A stretch of 64,000 nucleotides of DNA. Origin: Pachypanchax playfairii (Eukaryota > Chordata > Actinopteri > Cyprinodontiformes > Aplocheilidae). The notes beneath the pieces were generated by a model. That model ran no database searches, was not told where the DNA came from, and worked only from the letters and a program-made list of their open reading frames with translations. Within the stretch, counting starts at the first letter, position 1, and each line of letters begins with the position of its first letter. Positions 1 through 12,739 of this stretch are shown here, piece after piece. A program made the position numbers and the translations under genes. The stretch is from contig SSNP01000082.1 of assembly GCA_006937955.1 (NCBI GenBank), positions 1,801,549 through 1,865,548 on the forward strand. Reading direction: 5' to 3'.

Positions 1-700
1 ATATGCTCCTAACAGAGCACTTCACTCTCAGACTGCAGGTCTGCTTGTAGTTCCTAGAATTTCTAAAAGTAGAATGGGAGGAAGAGCTTTTAGTTATCAG
101 GCTCCTCTCCTGTGGAACCAGCTTCCACTTTTTATCCATGAGGCAGACACCTTGTGTAGTTTTAAGAATAGACTTAAAACTTTCCTTTTTACACAATCCT
201 ATAGTCAGGGTTAGCTTGGGTTCTTCTGATCCATCCCTTTAGTTATGCTGCTATAGGTTTAGACTGCCGGAGGACATACTGACCACATTTCTTCCCTCTG
301 TTGTCTCTCTTTATTCTCCATGTTTGTATTGATTGTTATTGCTGCTATTAACTGTTTCTCTGTTTATCTTTCTATAGACATGACGACTTGCACAAATCCA
401 TCTGTGTTTGTCTCTTTCCTGTCAGCTCAGACCCCAGTCGGCTAAGGCAGAAGGCCGCCCATCCTGAGCCGGGTTCTGCTAGAGGTTTCTTCCTGTTAAA
501 AGGGAGTCGTTCCTTTCCACTGTCGCCAATCGTGCTGCTCAGGATGGGAGATGGGCTGAACTAACAATTCAACCCAATCGGCTGGTTCCTTAGATAGGAA
601 ATGTTTTATTATTAATTGGTTGATTTTTTCTGTAAAGTGCCTTGAAATGACTTTGTTATGAACAGAAACTTTATAAATAAATAAACTTGAAACTGGAAGA
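1..700 (+). repeat. 3' end of an old LINE-like retrotransposon
   Basis: This stretch resembles the conserved 3' region of a LINE family very common in teleosts: a segment around a 'GGTTTCTTCCTGTTAAAAGG' block at about 484-503, followed by a short AT-rich tail with ATAAATAAA near 675-690. No open reading frame of useful length is left, so it is a truncated, dead copy entering from the left edge. The family name is from memory of teleost repeats and would need a repeat-library search. Confidence 0.55.
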
Positions 701-719
701 TTCAGTTTTTGTTGTTTTT

Positions 720-2000
720 ATTTCTGTCCTTTATGATTGGGATACAACTTACAACATCTGGCAGCATTTTAAATAATAAAAATTGTTTAAAATAGCTTTT
801 AAGTTTTGCTGCCAAGTTTCTCAGTTACTTGACTGTATTAAACTGTATTAAAGTTAAATATAAAGTAATTCCAGCCATTTGAAGCACGAAAATCCCTCTT
901 AATCATGTCTCATTTTACCTTATAAAAACAAATTGCTCAACACACGTGAACCATTAGACAGACAAACAAGTGTTTTTTGTTTCTATTACATAACATTATA
1001 TATTATGTAATAACCCCAGATTAACCAGCAACTTGAAATATATTTTCAAAGTTAATGAGCTCCTGTTAAATACACAATTTTGATATCTGACGTCAATTTC
1101 GATCATCAGTTACACACATAACAGGTTTTGATAAAATGTATTGTTGATTTACAAGAAGTACATTTTTGTTGTATTCTAGTTGGTGGTTAGTGAAAAATTT
1201 GGGAAACTGACTGGATATTTTGATTAATTAGACTTTTCAAACTTTACATTTTATCAGTTTTTATTCTGTTTTTGATTTAGATTGTGACTTTTACAAGCCT
1301 AAGCTGTGAATACTAATATAAATAACATCATGCTGAGCTTGATTTGTTTTCTAAAATGTAAATAGAGGAGGGAGTATAGAGAAAGTCTTCATTCTTCAGC
1401 TCTCCACAGGAAGTGCCACAGGAGGGTAGAGCTCATGTCTGAGTGGATGAAGATGGGGGAGGGTTTGGAGGATTTACCGTCATGATAGTTATCCTACAGC
1501 GACGGCATCAGGGACGCTGCAGAACAGAGATGCTACAGATGTATTATGAGCAGGAGATTTCCGCCCACAATCCCCTCCCACCGCGCTGGAGGGATGCTGG
1601 TCAAATCACTCTGCAAATGAGGCCATCACTATCCTCCAGTAAGAACGGTGCAGAGTTTGAAGAGGATTTATACTTTTAAACAGGAAAATGGATCCTCAGC
1701 AAGTGAAAAGTGTTTGAAATTTTAGAGGGTCCATCCTACAAGGCAGCTGTTTTTTTAGTAAAACCAGTGGACATTATGTGAGGAGCAGATTTTTTTTTCC
1801 TTTTTTTGTGGCTCATAAATGTTTATGTGCCTTTACATTTTAAAATAATGACTTTTCTTCACCTTCTGAGACTTGGACGTTTCAAGAAAAACATTTTGGG
1901 ACTAAAAGCCGAAATGGTTTTTCAAACATTAACTATGCAGTGCTCTTTTACTGAACCTCTGGACTTTCACATCTGGATATTATAGAGCAAGCTCTGCTTA
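720..2000. other. Gene-free AT-rich stretch with possible 5' exon
   Basis: The interval is AT-rich and mostly featureless. A more GC-rich patch at about 1380-1650 ends in a GTAAGA donor-like site near 1640, and an AG acceptor-like site occurs near 1983, 40 bases before the C2 gene's first coding ATG. This could be a non-coding first exon of that gene, but no direct support is visible. Confidence 0.3.
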
Positions 2001-2023
2001 ATCCCCTGCATACTTTTGGCACC

Positions 2024-5000
2024 ATGCCTTACCATGATGAGGAGTACCCAGGTCAGCCTCTCTGGCAGTCTGTGCTGCTTTTCTGCTGCAAGGGCATGAT
2101 TGAAGGTATCATGATCCTTCTCTTCTTCTGGCTCCTGGTACAAGTTCTCTTCACCAAACAATTAGAAGGTATGAAAAACATCAGGTGTCCTGGCATTTCT
2201 CCTACGTAGGTCAACAATCTATCAGTGCTTTGTAGAAACTGTGCTGTTCACATTGTTCACAGCTTCTGTTTTGTTTTATTAGAGATTTTAACATGTCACA
2301 GTCACATGCACCAGTAAACAAGTCACATCCTTGTAATTTGTCAGTTAAAGAGGCCCTTCCATTAAAAACTGTTTTTCTGAGGTTTCTGTTGAATATTTTA
2401 GCTCCACAGGTGTTCTTACCTTCATAGTGGGTGTGAAAACAGGTCAACAACTTCTTTTTCAGTTTCAATCTCTCAAACTACGCAGGTGGCGATAAAACCC
2501 GAGTTCTCCAGAGTCTGAACGGCCTGTATCTGTTTCGTCACAACTCCTTTGTTCGTTAGTATTCGGCAGCTCCTGCAGTTGAAACCACGCCTAGCGTGCT
2601 GCGGGCTAAAAGCTGTTAGCATAACGTAGCAAACAGGAAGACACGACGTCTGACGTTGTCATGTGCAGCAGGGCAGGAAACGGTATACCTTGTTCTTATA
2701 CTACTTTGTTAGCCAATCAGAGTCCAGCAAATTCGAAAAAATGAATATGAATGAGCTGCTGACGAAGCAGCCGAAGCAGCCTGACGGAACGAGCCGGAAC
2801 CATCCGAACGCAGACAGATTGAAAGGTCTGTTAATCAGTGTTTCCTGATGTTTCTTAGATATATAAATAACCCCAAAGTCCTGAAATGTGTATGAAATGG
2901 CCTCTTTAAAGATTAAACCAAGATGTGAAGGCAGTAATAGATTAAGATAATCACCTTGTCTTGAACTTCATTGTGGAGAACCTTTTTTTTACTATTTACT
3001 TACATTTTTTACTATTTTTTTTAAACTTTTTTGAGATTTGTTTGAAGTTGGTCATGTCTAGCTCTGTTAAGGTCACAACACAAATTTATTTCAGGTTGAG
3101 GAACGTTAAATTATTTAGAATTTTCAGTTTTTGTAGATTAACTGCTGTGTTTGGAATCATTATCCTGCTGCATGAGGACATTTAATGAAGGTCTTAGCTG
3201 TTGGACAGATGGCCTCACATTTGGCTGTAATATAATAAGAGTTCAGGGTTGATTTAATGCCTGAAAGGTACAAAAGGTACAGCTGCAAAAATCAATCCAA
3301 TTCAACAATACTTTATTAATCCTTGAGAGGAAATGGGACAAAACAAGCCCACATAGTCGGACACCATACTAGAGACTGTATTGTAGCCAAATGTCATCTT
3401 CTCTGTACAAATGAACTTTTTTCTTTAGAAATCTTTTGGCTTATATCTTTCCAAACTTAACTGTGTTGATAACGTCCCATTACAACCGTAGACCTGAGGA
3501 GCTTCTTATAGAACAAAGACATGAGGGAAGTCAGTGAAGTGATGGAGTGAGTGTCTGCTGTTGCTGCTGAAGCTCAGAGATAAACCCTGGTGTGAGGTTA
3601 CATCAACTGATTCTTATTAGGAGGAGAAAAGGTCTGAAGCATGTAAGAGGTTGTTGTTCAGAGGCTGAACCTGTTCAGGCAGCTTCAGAAGGACAAATAC
3701 AAACAAAACAGCTTCAATGTGAGCAGCTCAGGCGCACAAGGCGAAAGAGAGTCACACAAACGCAACACGGCTACGTTTTGAAGAACATTGACAGCTGAAA
3801 CAAACGGTCAGAAAGGAAACTGTTCACCATCATATAGAAGGAAAAGGAACACAGGTTTATTACTCTGTTTCTCTTTATTTGCATTATAAAAACTCAATCC
3901 ACCCTCCACCTTTAGAAATAAATCTTCTTTATGAGAAGTAAAAAGACTATAGATGTTATGAGCCCTGAATTATTTTAATGTACTTTAAAAAAATTTTTTT
4001 CTAAACTGAAGAAATATTTCCACTTTTTTGATGTCATGATAACAAGATACTGGTTTGGGGAAATTACAGTTCTCACAGGATAAAACTCAGTAGTTCTTGG
4101 CCAGTAGTACTATGATTTAAGGTAGTAATCATTGTTTGTGCTTCTACTGAGGATTATGATGTTGCGTTTAAGTGCCAGTCCTGAGCTGCATCATCCGGAC
4201 TAAATTGTTAATTTAAGAGTAACTTTAACACCAAATTTAACTGCAGTTTTTCACAGCAGTTCTTAAAGAAAGTTCAGATTTCCTAGTTATGTTTACTTTG
4301 TAGTTTTAGTAAATGGCACAAGGCAGTTGGAAAACTAACCAAATTCAGTACATCAACTACATAAAAATACAAACTGAAACAAACCAAGTAACAGAGTTAT
4401 CAAATGAAACTGGAAGATCCTAAAACACCAGAAAACAGAAAATCAAAGCCAGAACAATCCGAACAAGGTGATGAATAAAGACTCATTCTGGAACCATAAG
4501 AAAAAATTAGTTTTTGAACATTATTTTTCTATTATTTTTCTAGTTTTTAGTCAATAGTGCTATACTGTATTATTTCATACATTTTTATTAATAAGTTATT
4601 TTAACCTAGTTTTAGAAGCTTGACAAACCGTTTTGGGGCGGCTGTGGCTCAGTGGTTAGAGCGGTCGTCCTCCAATTTGAAGGTTGGTGGATCGATCTCG
4701 GCTTCCACCGTCACATGTCAAAGTGTCCTTGGGTAAGACACTGAACCCCATGTTGCCCCCGATCTGCGAATCGGGTTGTGTGAGTGTTAGCCCCCCCCCC
4801 TCTCCCCCTGACTCACATATCGGGTTGTGTGAATGGGTGAATGCAAAACCTTGTAGTGTGAAAGCGCTTTGAGTGGTCTGAATGACTAGAAAAGCGCTAT
4901 ACAAATACAGGACATTTACCATTTTTAGTTATTTTCTGATAAAAATACATTTTTATTTGAAAGTACGTGTGTTTTCTTGTTATTACTACACTGTGAAAGT

Positions 5001-5089
5001 TAAGATATCAGACTTCTAAAGTTTCTCTGGGTCTGCTGTCCTTCATTACTTCTGCCAAGGAGGTGATGTTTTCATCAGGGTCTGTCTGT

Positions 5090-5166
<77 letters not shown>

Positions 5167-7217
5167 TGTCTGTCTGAGCCAAGGAAGGATCGATTAGATT
5201 TTGGGGGTGATCCAGATTACCGTCTGGATCCAGGAATTTTTTTAAGGATACAGACATAGTACTTTCTACAATATATCCACTTGGTGGAGGTCTGCGCTTT
5301 CTGAGAGCTTTTCTAGTGTTTTACATGTTTGTTTGCTTCAACACACCTGACTCAAATTTCATTAGCAAGCTTTTGAAGAACTTGATGCAAAACCAGTTGT
5401 GTTGGAGCAGGAAAACAACTAAAACTTACAGGACAACGGGCTCATAGAACCAGAATTAATTACCACTTCTCTAAAATTGTCTTTTTTTCTTTCTGCAGTT
5501 CATCTTCAGGTTCTTCTCCTGGTTGGACTGATCATCTTTTGCATGACTTTGGTCCTGGGTTGTATTATGTGCTGGAAGAAAACCCCCATTTGTTCAGGCA
5601 AAGATAGCACTCCCACCACACCTGTTCAGCGTCCTGTTCATGAACCTGTGATCTCTGCTCAGGATCGACACCCTTCAGAAGAAACTGCTGAGTCCAGGCA
5701 GCTGTACGAGGAGCTGGACGGAGACACGTTGGAGTACCCCTCCACGTTTACCAGCCCAACACTGTCTCACAGTGATATTTTCTCTCAGCCATTTTCAGAT
5801 TTAACTCAGTCTCCCTCCAAAGAAAATGAACAGGCGACATCTTATTTCTCGCTTCGCCGCTTTAGCTCCCCGCTGCAAACAGCTCCTCTTTATAAACCCA
5901 TACACCCCAGTCGTGCTTCACTGCCTTCATTGCCCAAATTGGGGCTATTGTCCAAAACATGTAAGGCAATGCAGAGGCGCTGCACTGTCACTGGAGACAA
6001 TGGATGTTACGATGAACGTAGGAAACTCACTATAAACTCACAGTTAATGCCTGCAAATCTAATTCCACTGACCACACTGAACTACGGCTCCAACGCAGAC
6101 TGCAAACGGCCATTTTCACCTAAACCCTACCTCCATTTTACCATGGCCTTCTCAGTGGAGCTGCAAACTTTAACAGTAACTGTCTTAAACCTCACTGGTT
6201 TGTCTCAGAAACTGGAGGATGTGACCGTAGCGGGCAGCCTGCGACCTCTGCACACTGGTCCGACTCTGAGCAGCTTCAGCCCTGAATCCAACAACATAGA
6301 ACTTCATTTAAAAGTGAGCTCCGTTGACATGCTCCAAAGCTGTGAACTGAGATTAACTGTGTATGAGCAGGAGATACTGAACACAAGAGGCAAAGCTCTG
6401 GGTGAAGTGGAGGTCAAGTGTGGAGGAAGAGACTGGAGATCAGAACATCCACTTCATCTGATGAAGGAACTTACCTTCCAAAACCTCAACATTGAAGAAG
6501 TAAGTATCTATCAACATGTGTTGATGTTTGAGATCAAACACTGAATATAAGTGTGAGTGTTATTACACGTTATACATGCATGTAATAATATATGTGTGTG
6601 TGTGTTGATTTTTTTCTACCTTACTGAGGACCAGTTTTGAGATATTTACTATTTTTCTGGGCACCGAGGGTACATGTGGGGATTGAAGCCCGGGCCTCAT
6701 ACGGGGGACTCCCCCTTAGGGTTAGGGCTCAGCTTTAGAGGGAGGGTGTGAATTGAGTTTTAGTTAGGCTTAGGGTTAGTTATAGATCAGTAATGGTTAA
6801 GGTTAGGAAAAGGGTTTGGGTTAGGTATAAATCTAGTTACTAAAATCAATGGAAGTCAATGGACGGTCCCCATAAGGATAACAAAACAAACTTGTGTGTG
6901 TATGTGTGTGTGTGTGGGTGTGTGTGTGGGTTTGTATTTCTGACCTCCTGGGGACCCGTTTCCTGACTTTTACTATCTTTCTGGGGTCCGAGGGTTCTTG
7001 TGGGGACCGAAGCCTGGTCCCCATGAGGGGGACTCCCCTTTTTAGGGTTAGGGGTTAGGTTTATAGGTATGGTGTGAATAGAGTTTTAGTTAGTCTTAGG
7101 GTTAGTTATAGATCAGTAATGGTTAAGGTTAGGAAAAGGGTTTGGGTTAGGTATAAATCTTGTTACTAAAATCAATGGAAGTCAATGGACGGTCCCCATA
7201 AGGATACCAAAACACAC

Positions 7218-7255
<38 letters not shown>

Positions 7256-7541
7256 TTGTATTTCTGACCTCCTGGGGACCCGTTTCCTGACTTTTACTAT
7301 CTTTCTGGGGTCCGAGGGTTCTTGTGGGGACCGAAGCCTGGTCCCCATGAGGGGGACTCCCCTTTTTAGGGTTAGGGGTTAGGTTTATAGGTATGGTATG
7401 AATAGAGTTTTAGTTAGTCTTAGGGTTAGTTATAGATCAGTAATGGTTAAGGTTAGGAAAAGGGTTTGGGTTAGGTATAAATCTAGTTACTAAAATCAAT
7501 GGAGGTCAATGGACGGTCCCCATAAGGATACCAAAACACAC

Positions 7542-7609
<68 letters not shown>

Positions 7610-9738
7610 TATGAAAGCCTGAAACTGACAAAACTAAAATATTTTTTAAAATGTACAAAGATCAAGTCATGAAAATCAGATGTTGCTTTTTAACTGTGTT
7701 TAAACAGAATAATAAAAAAAATTAAAAAGACTGGATCCAACCTGTCCAGCAGATCACACTAATTCCCCTTTTCCATTAGGGTCCGTACGGTACGGAACAG
7801 ATTCAGACCCATTTTGGAGTGTTTCCATTACTTTTTTCAGGACCCCTTTTTTCAGACCACCTCTGCCTCGATCCGAAGCATACCGAAGCAATCCAACACG
7901 CCAACCTATAGACTTATTGATCCAATAAAATCATGTCAATCACATGATTACCTACACAGTGGTAGCCACTGATTGGCCTGGCGGTGTGCACAGGAAGTGA
8001 TGTCACAGAATCACACCTGATCAAATGCGACGTCTTCTCGCATGTTGTGTGCAGAATTTTTTCTTCAAGAGACACAGTCTGAGTACGAAGTACAAAAATA
8101 CATCGAATGACATCACGACCCTTTTGCTCCACTTGTTAAGCTGAGCGCGCCCATGCCCCGCCCACATCCACATTCCTGAGATGGAAATGGAAACATAACC
8201 AACACGTTCTGGGATTTAATCAGTATTTAAACCAAATAAATAGCCTCAGATGATTAGTAATGAAATCAGCTTAATTGATTTGGGAGTCTTGAGGACTGCA
8301 TTTGATTCCAGGCTTCAATAATAATAAATAATTCAGAGATTCACAGTACAATCTCTTGCTGACTAAATTCCCTTTCTGCCCTTTGAACCTTCACCCAGTC
8401 ACTGCAGAGTCTGAGCTCCCAGGATTCAATGGGGCTTAGCTGTCCTCCTCGGATCTTCATTGGACTTCAGTATCAGCATCAGACCAACTGCATCAAAGCC
8501 ACGATCTTTAGAGGTGATGACCTCCAAAACCTTATTCACACATCAACAGCAGCAGGTAAAACACATCTGGAGTCTTTCATTTTGACTAAATATCTAGAAA
8601 TAAAACTGTGTGTGGGAGGAAATAACTTTTACTTTTCAGCAGCAGAGATGAATCAATTCCCTGCGTTTGCTTTCAATGTTTGGGGGATTAAGTGATGTCG
8701 TACAGAATGCAGCAGGAGATGATCCCCTTTTAATATTGACATTGTTATTTAATCCTCCTCTGAATAAAAATCCTCAGGAAAATGTTTCAGTCTCAATGGG
8801 AAGTTTGACAAATCTAATCTTTGTTTGCTTTAGCCTGTCAAAGTATTATTTTAATACAGAGCTGTACAGAACCACTGGGTTTTTTAGGGTTCCTGTTTCA
8901 TGTACAATATGTCACATACCATCTCTTTTATTAGAATTAGCCTTTTTGTTTTACATCAAATCTTTAAATTGTTTATTGGTTTCGGCTGAATAAAACAGTA
9001 CGTGACTTTGTGTTTGACAAAAATAAAATTCAGAAATGTCAAATTTTCTGTTTCTAAATCTGATCAACTTTTATAATAAAACTTGTATTTTACAGGATTA
9101 AAACTTTAAACAGCTATAGATTTATGCAATTATATCTCTGATTTAGAGTCCCAAAAATAATTGTTTACCTTGTTTATGATGATGGAATGAAAAAAAAAAA
9201 CATTATTGTAGATGTAAAATGGTAAATCGTATTTTTTTTATAGTTTTGCCTAAATTTTGACCTAATTTTTCATGTTTAAACATGATCATTTGTGTTCCTG
9301 TGCAAAGATTACCAGGTGTTGATCAACCTGTATCATGAGAGAGTTTTGATCAGCAGCAGAGAAACTTCCCGTGAGTCTCGAACCGTTTGGGAAGATGCTT
9401 CCTTCCTGTTTGATCTTCCTCCTGGAGACATCAGTCAGCTGTCAGTGTGTCTCGAGTTTCTAATCATGCAGGTAATCGTTTTCTTTGGAAAAATTTTTAA
9501 AATGGAATTCTATGATTGTTTACCCTGTGAATATTTAGAATCTAACAAAACTAAACATCGGTTCTCTTGTCTGATCCACCAGAATCAAGTGTTTTCAGGT
9601 GGGAGAGTTGTTGGTCGAGTCCTTATTGGACCTGAAGCTGCAGATGCAGGACGTTCCCATTGGACAGACATGTGCAGCCTGCAGACGCAGCAAGAACGAT
9701 GGCACGTTGTTCAAGCTGAGAGACCCTTTAACACCTAG
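2024..9738 (+). CDS. Atypical synaptotagmin-like membrane protein with two C2 domains
   Basis: Five exons join without a phase conflict: 2024-2168, 5499-6499, 8408-8555, 9308-9471 and 9583-9738 (TAG), giving 537 residues. The first exon has a good start context (CACCATGC). Residues ~18-42 and ~50-72 are two hydrophobic segments, the second ending in CIMCWKK, so the protein should be membrane-anchored. A Ser/Thr/Pro-rich linker leads to a degenerate C2A (~255-375) and a C2B (~394-525) that opens with PPRIFIGLQY and ends with RWHVV, like the WHxL end of synaptotagmins. The aspartates that bind calcium in classical C2 loops are not evident, so calcium-independent membrane or protein binding is inferred. 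The architecture best fits the SYT14/15/16 group, but I cannot assign a paralogue. Introns hold a MITE, a SINE and TG-rich repeats. It is tail-to-tail with the coiled-coil gene. Confidence 0.75.
2345..2909. mobile_element. TTAA-flanked MITE, family A, copy 1
   Basis: This 565-bp element is bounded by TTAA on both sides and has imperfect terminal inverted repeats, AGAGGCCCTTCCATT at the left and its complement-like TATGAAATGGCCTCT at the right. It lies in intron 1 of the C2-domain gene. Three further copies (16587-17154, 30322-30900, 43062-43571) share the ends and the interior. There is no transposase frame, so it is non-autonomous. TTAA targets point to the piggyBac or Kolobok superfamilies. 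Confidence 0.85.
2950..3260. repeat. Interspersed repeat fragment (copy 1 of 2)
   Basis: A diverged fragment shares an ordered set of words (tgctgtgtttggaatcatt, then a ctgctgcatga-type word, then a ggacagatggcc-type word) with a second fragment at about 10010-10400. It looks like a piece of an old teleost DNA transposon. The boundaries are approximate. Confidence 0.4.
4635..4921 (+). repeat. tRNA-derived SINE
   Basis: The left part carries an RNA polymerase III A-box-like segment (TGGCTCAGTGGTTAGAGC) and a B-box-like segment (GGTTGGTGGATCGATC). These are followed by the teleost SINE core 'GTCCTTGGGTAAGACACTGA' and the 3' end 'AAAAGCGCTATACAAAT'. A poly-C run near 4790-4800 interrupts the body. 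It lies in intron 1 of the C2-domain gene. The tRNA-like head does not make it a functional tRNA gene. Confidence 0.8.
5040..5330. repeat. Interspersed repeat carrying a (CCTG)n tetranucleotide array
   Basis: Positions 5083-5175 are an almost pure GCCT/GTCT tetranucleotide array. The flanks, including 'GGGGGTGATCCAGATTACCG' and 'GGTGGAGGTCTGCGCT', are those of a widespread fish repeat, so the microsatellite appears to have expanded inside an older element. Confidence 0.6.
6610..7620. repeat. Three-copy ~324-bp tandem repeat with TTAGGG-like core and (TG)n
   Basis: Three tandem copies start at about 6616, 6931 and 7257; the segment 'GACCTCCTGGGGACCCG' recurs 324 bp apart in the last two. Each unit holds GGGTTAGG-like words, a 'CAATGGACGGTCCCCATAAGG' type block and a TG dinucleotide run of growing length (the last about 80 bp). 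It is in intron 2 of the C2 gene. Confidence 0.8.
7760..8205. mobile_element. Probable hAT-type MITE
   Basis: The segment begins near 'CCCCTTTTCCATTAGGGTCC' and ends near 'GAGATGGAAATGGAAACATA', so its ends are inverted and rich in TTTCCAT/ATGGAAA. It has no coding potential. It lies in intron 2 of the C2 gene. Superfamily and exact ends are inferred. Confidence 0.45.
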
Positions 9739-10009
9739 GTGCTGCAGTAAAGTATTTATTAAAACTATTTATTTACAGCCACACTTACTGAGGAAAACAC
9801 AGACTTGGTAAAACAGATGATTCATCTTTTAAATTCCAGTGTGTTGCACATCAGGATATTATAAATGAATTAATCTGGTTTTAAAATCAAGAACTGAACT
9901 GGACAACAACATGACGGATGACTTTAAAAAGATTTTTATTGACACTAAGCAGCAGGTAGAAACAGCTTTGTTTACTGTTTGACCTTTTCAGTCTGTGGAA
10001 GGATGTTTT

Positions 10010-10400
10010 TAACTTTGCTTCATTTTTTCAGGCATTTTTATAATATCCCACCTGTGTTCCAACCATGATGTCAAGATTTTGACTGAATCGTTGCAGCACT
10101 TTGAATCTATTCTTGATTCAGATTTGCTGCTGTTTTGGGGATCATTGTGCAGTTGCATGATTCGGTTTGGGCCATGCAACAGTCCTCGGACAGACTACAT
10201 CGTATTTGATTCTAGAATATTTTGGCATATACAGAGTTTGTAATGAACTAAATAATGTTAAAGGTCTACTGGGTCTGTGGCTGTGAAACAAGTCAAATCA
10301 TCAGCCTCCACCATGAATTTGAACCTGCTACCTGAAGCCTGTGGAGGTTTTCTGAACATAATAAAATCATTCAGACACTCACACCTGGGAGGTCTAGTAG
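10010..10400. repeat. Interspersed repeat fragment (copy 2 of 2)
   Basis: It is related to the fragment at 2950-3260 by the shared order of 'GCTGCTGTTTTGGGGATCAT', a catgat word and a ggacagac word. Both look like remnants of one ancient transposon family. Confidence 0.35.
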
Positions 10401-11712
10401 GTGTTTACTCGACTGGGTCATTAGTTCTAGGCTGAATTACCAGAAGAGTTATTTAGTAAATTGTTTGTATTTGTATCGAACTTTTCCAGCCAACATTTTA
10501 ACTTTACAAGTTACATTCACACAGTCATCGATGTGCAAATCAGGACTCAAGGATACTTTCACATGTTCACATGTGGAGAAGAGAGCCAGGATCAAACCAC
10601 AAAACCTTCTGATTGGTTGCCCATTTGTTTATGTTTTGATATGTATAACCCAAGATTTAAAAAGTTGTACTTACTTGGCCTTATTTATTCCAAATTATAA
10701 GCCAACAAATAAAAGAGAGAATAATAATAACTGATACTTATTGATTGTCTTAGGGAAATTATTGTTTCACATTTGACCCATTCTTGATGAACAGAGGGCC
10801 TAACCGTGCCGGGGGGGGGGGTTAGTATCTTGCCCAATGATACTTCGACACGTAGTCTGCAGGGGTCTGGGATCAAACCTCTCACGTCCCAGTCAGAGGA
10901 CGACCTCCTGTCACATCAGGCTACGGATGTCCAAGTTATTAAACTTAGCACTTTATTTATTCTTTAGGTTGTTCAGGTATTTGGTTAAATATTAACTTTT
11001 CATTTATTTTATCTTTAAATAACAAAAAATGTGAATAACAATTCATTCGTATGAATCTCTGTAACTAAACAGCTCTGTTCATCTTTTTAACTAAAATAAT
11101 TTATGTGTTAAAACATTGTGATTTGCGTTGTTAATTGTGACAAAACATGCATAATATTTTTACTGAAAGTTTTAAAAATGCTCCCTGTTATTGAATAAAA
11201 TGTTTGTAAGTGAAAGAAAAGAGTAAAGTTCCAGTTTTCCAGTTAAGGTTTTCCTCATTCTGGGGCCTTAAGGCTTTCCTTCCTCTTCATCTTGATCTTT
11301 ATCTGCATGAATAAATCCTACAGATAAATGAGACGTGTTCCTCTGCTGTGAGGTCACACTCGTCCCAGCAGAACTGGTCTGAAACACTTCTTCTGGATCC
11401 TGGATGGGTCTCACAGCTTACTTAAAGGATCAAAAGACAAAGAAATGAAAACAAGATTCATATTAAATATTCTAAACATTGGAGCAAAACATCTGTGGAA
11501 AAAAAGTCCCTACTTGAAACCAACACACCTCTTATCTTGGCTGGACCTCAACAACTAGTAAAACACTGGATTGTGTGAAAAATCACATTTAAATGATGAC
11601 AGCAATTACTGAACTGTTCTAAGTGTTTTTATGATTCTGTGTCAATTATATGTTTATACTGGTTGTAGGAGCCATATGTGTTTTGGTTTATTTTTTGTCT
11701 GCATACCTGACG

Positions 11713-12275
11713 CCGGGCTCACACTGCCTACGGAATGGCTTCGGTCCGGCTTCGGTGCGGTTTTTCCGCAAGCTACCACTCACATCTGCTCCAGATAGGG
11801 AGTGCGGCCAGCTCCGGTGCTGGGTGCGGAAACGGCATCGTTTATCGTTTTGTCGGGACTTCACACGAGAACACGTCCATTATTTAGCAAATGTGTGAAA
11901 ATGTGTTGTGCTGCAGGCTTTCGGGAACCTGTGTCAACGGGTGTGATGTAATGTTTACATTTCCTATTAGCGCGTGTGCTGTCTAAAAAGAAGAGTCAAG
12001 TTACAATTGTTTGTACAGTCGTTTATTTTGAAAAAACACCGGATATTCAAGCCACACTTCCTGTATAGTTCGTCAGATTTCATCAAACTTGACGCGGATC
12101 CTCTCCGGCGTCCGGAAAAAATAGAACCTTGCGGATTCTTTCCGTAGTGCCGTACGGCCCCTGTAACCGGACCCGCACCGCGCGGAGCTACTGTGAGCCT
12201 TCAAAATGGATTTTAATCTAACGGAATACCTGCGGGGTCCGCACCGGACCGGATCTGGATGCAGTGTGAGCCCGG
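11713..12275. mobile_element. MITE with CCGGGCTCACACTGC terminal inverted repeats
   Basis: The left end reads CCGGGCTCACACTGC and the right end is its exact complement, GCAGTGTGAGCCCGG. Sub-terminal sequence is GC-rich (repeated cggtccggc / ccggaccgg words) whereas the centre is AT-rich. No transposase frame is present, so it is non-autonomous. The superfamily is uncertain. Confidence 0.8.
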
Positions 12276-12739
12276 GGTGATAGTGGAGGCTTGGCCTCCG
12301 CTGATTGGTTGCTTGTTGAAGCACCAGCCTATTTAAGCTGATGCAGATGAGACTCAGGTGTTGCTGAGACGGGACAAACAGTTTTTTAATGTGTGGAAAA
12401 TAAATGTGGCTGTAAAATAGACTACGTATACTTATTGGGGCGAGTAACGTAAGAATCAACATAAACCATCTCTACTATAGTAAATGGATCATGGACACAG
12501 TGAAAGAAGCCAACGCAATAAACATCATCAAACAAAAATAATACAAGCTGCAAACCCTTTAAGCACAAGTAAAGACCACCACCGCATCAGTGACCAGGAG
12601 CGCCAATGTATAGGGCATTGGGGCGACAATTCACTGGTTTTATTTTTGTTTTTACTAGAGTCTGAGGAGACAAAACTTTTACTTATTCTTTGTTTTGAGT
12701 TTGAAGTGCATCAGCTGAGCATTTTCTGCTCATATTTAA

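Larger units (their letters stand above)
9739..12600. other. Intergenic region between the C2 gene and the coiled-coil gene
   Basis: It holds the 3' UTR of the C2 gene, an old repeat fragment (10010-10400), a poly-G run and a diverged SINE-like remnant (10800-10920) and an inverted-repeat element (11713-12275). I see no supported gene. The two flanking genes converge here. Confidence 0.5.

Noticed and set aside
1443..1679. 78-residue open frame upstream of the C2 gene
   Set aside because: Low complexity, no domain, and it overlaps a possible 5' UTR exon with a donor site inside the frame.
4635..4720. tRNA gene
   Set aside because: The tRNA-like A and B boxes belong to a SINE: the core and 3' tail follow, and no cloverleaf with acceptor-stem pairing is apparent.
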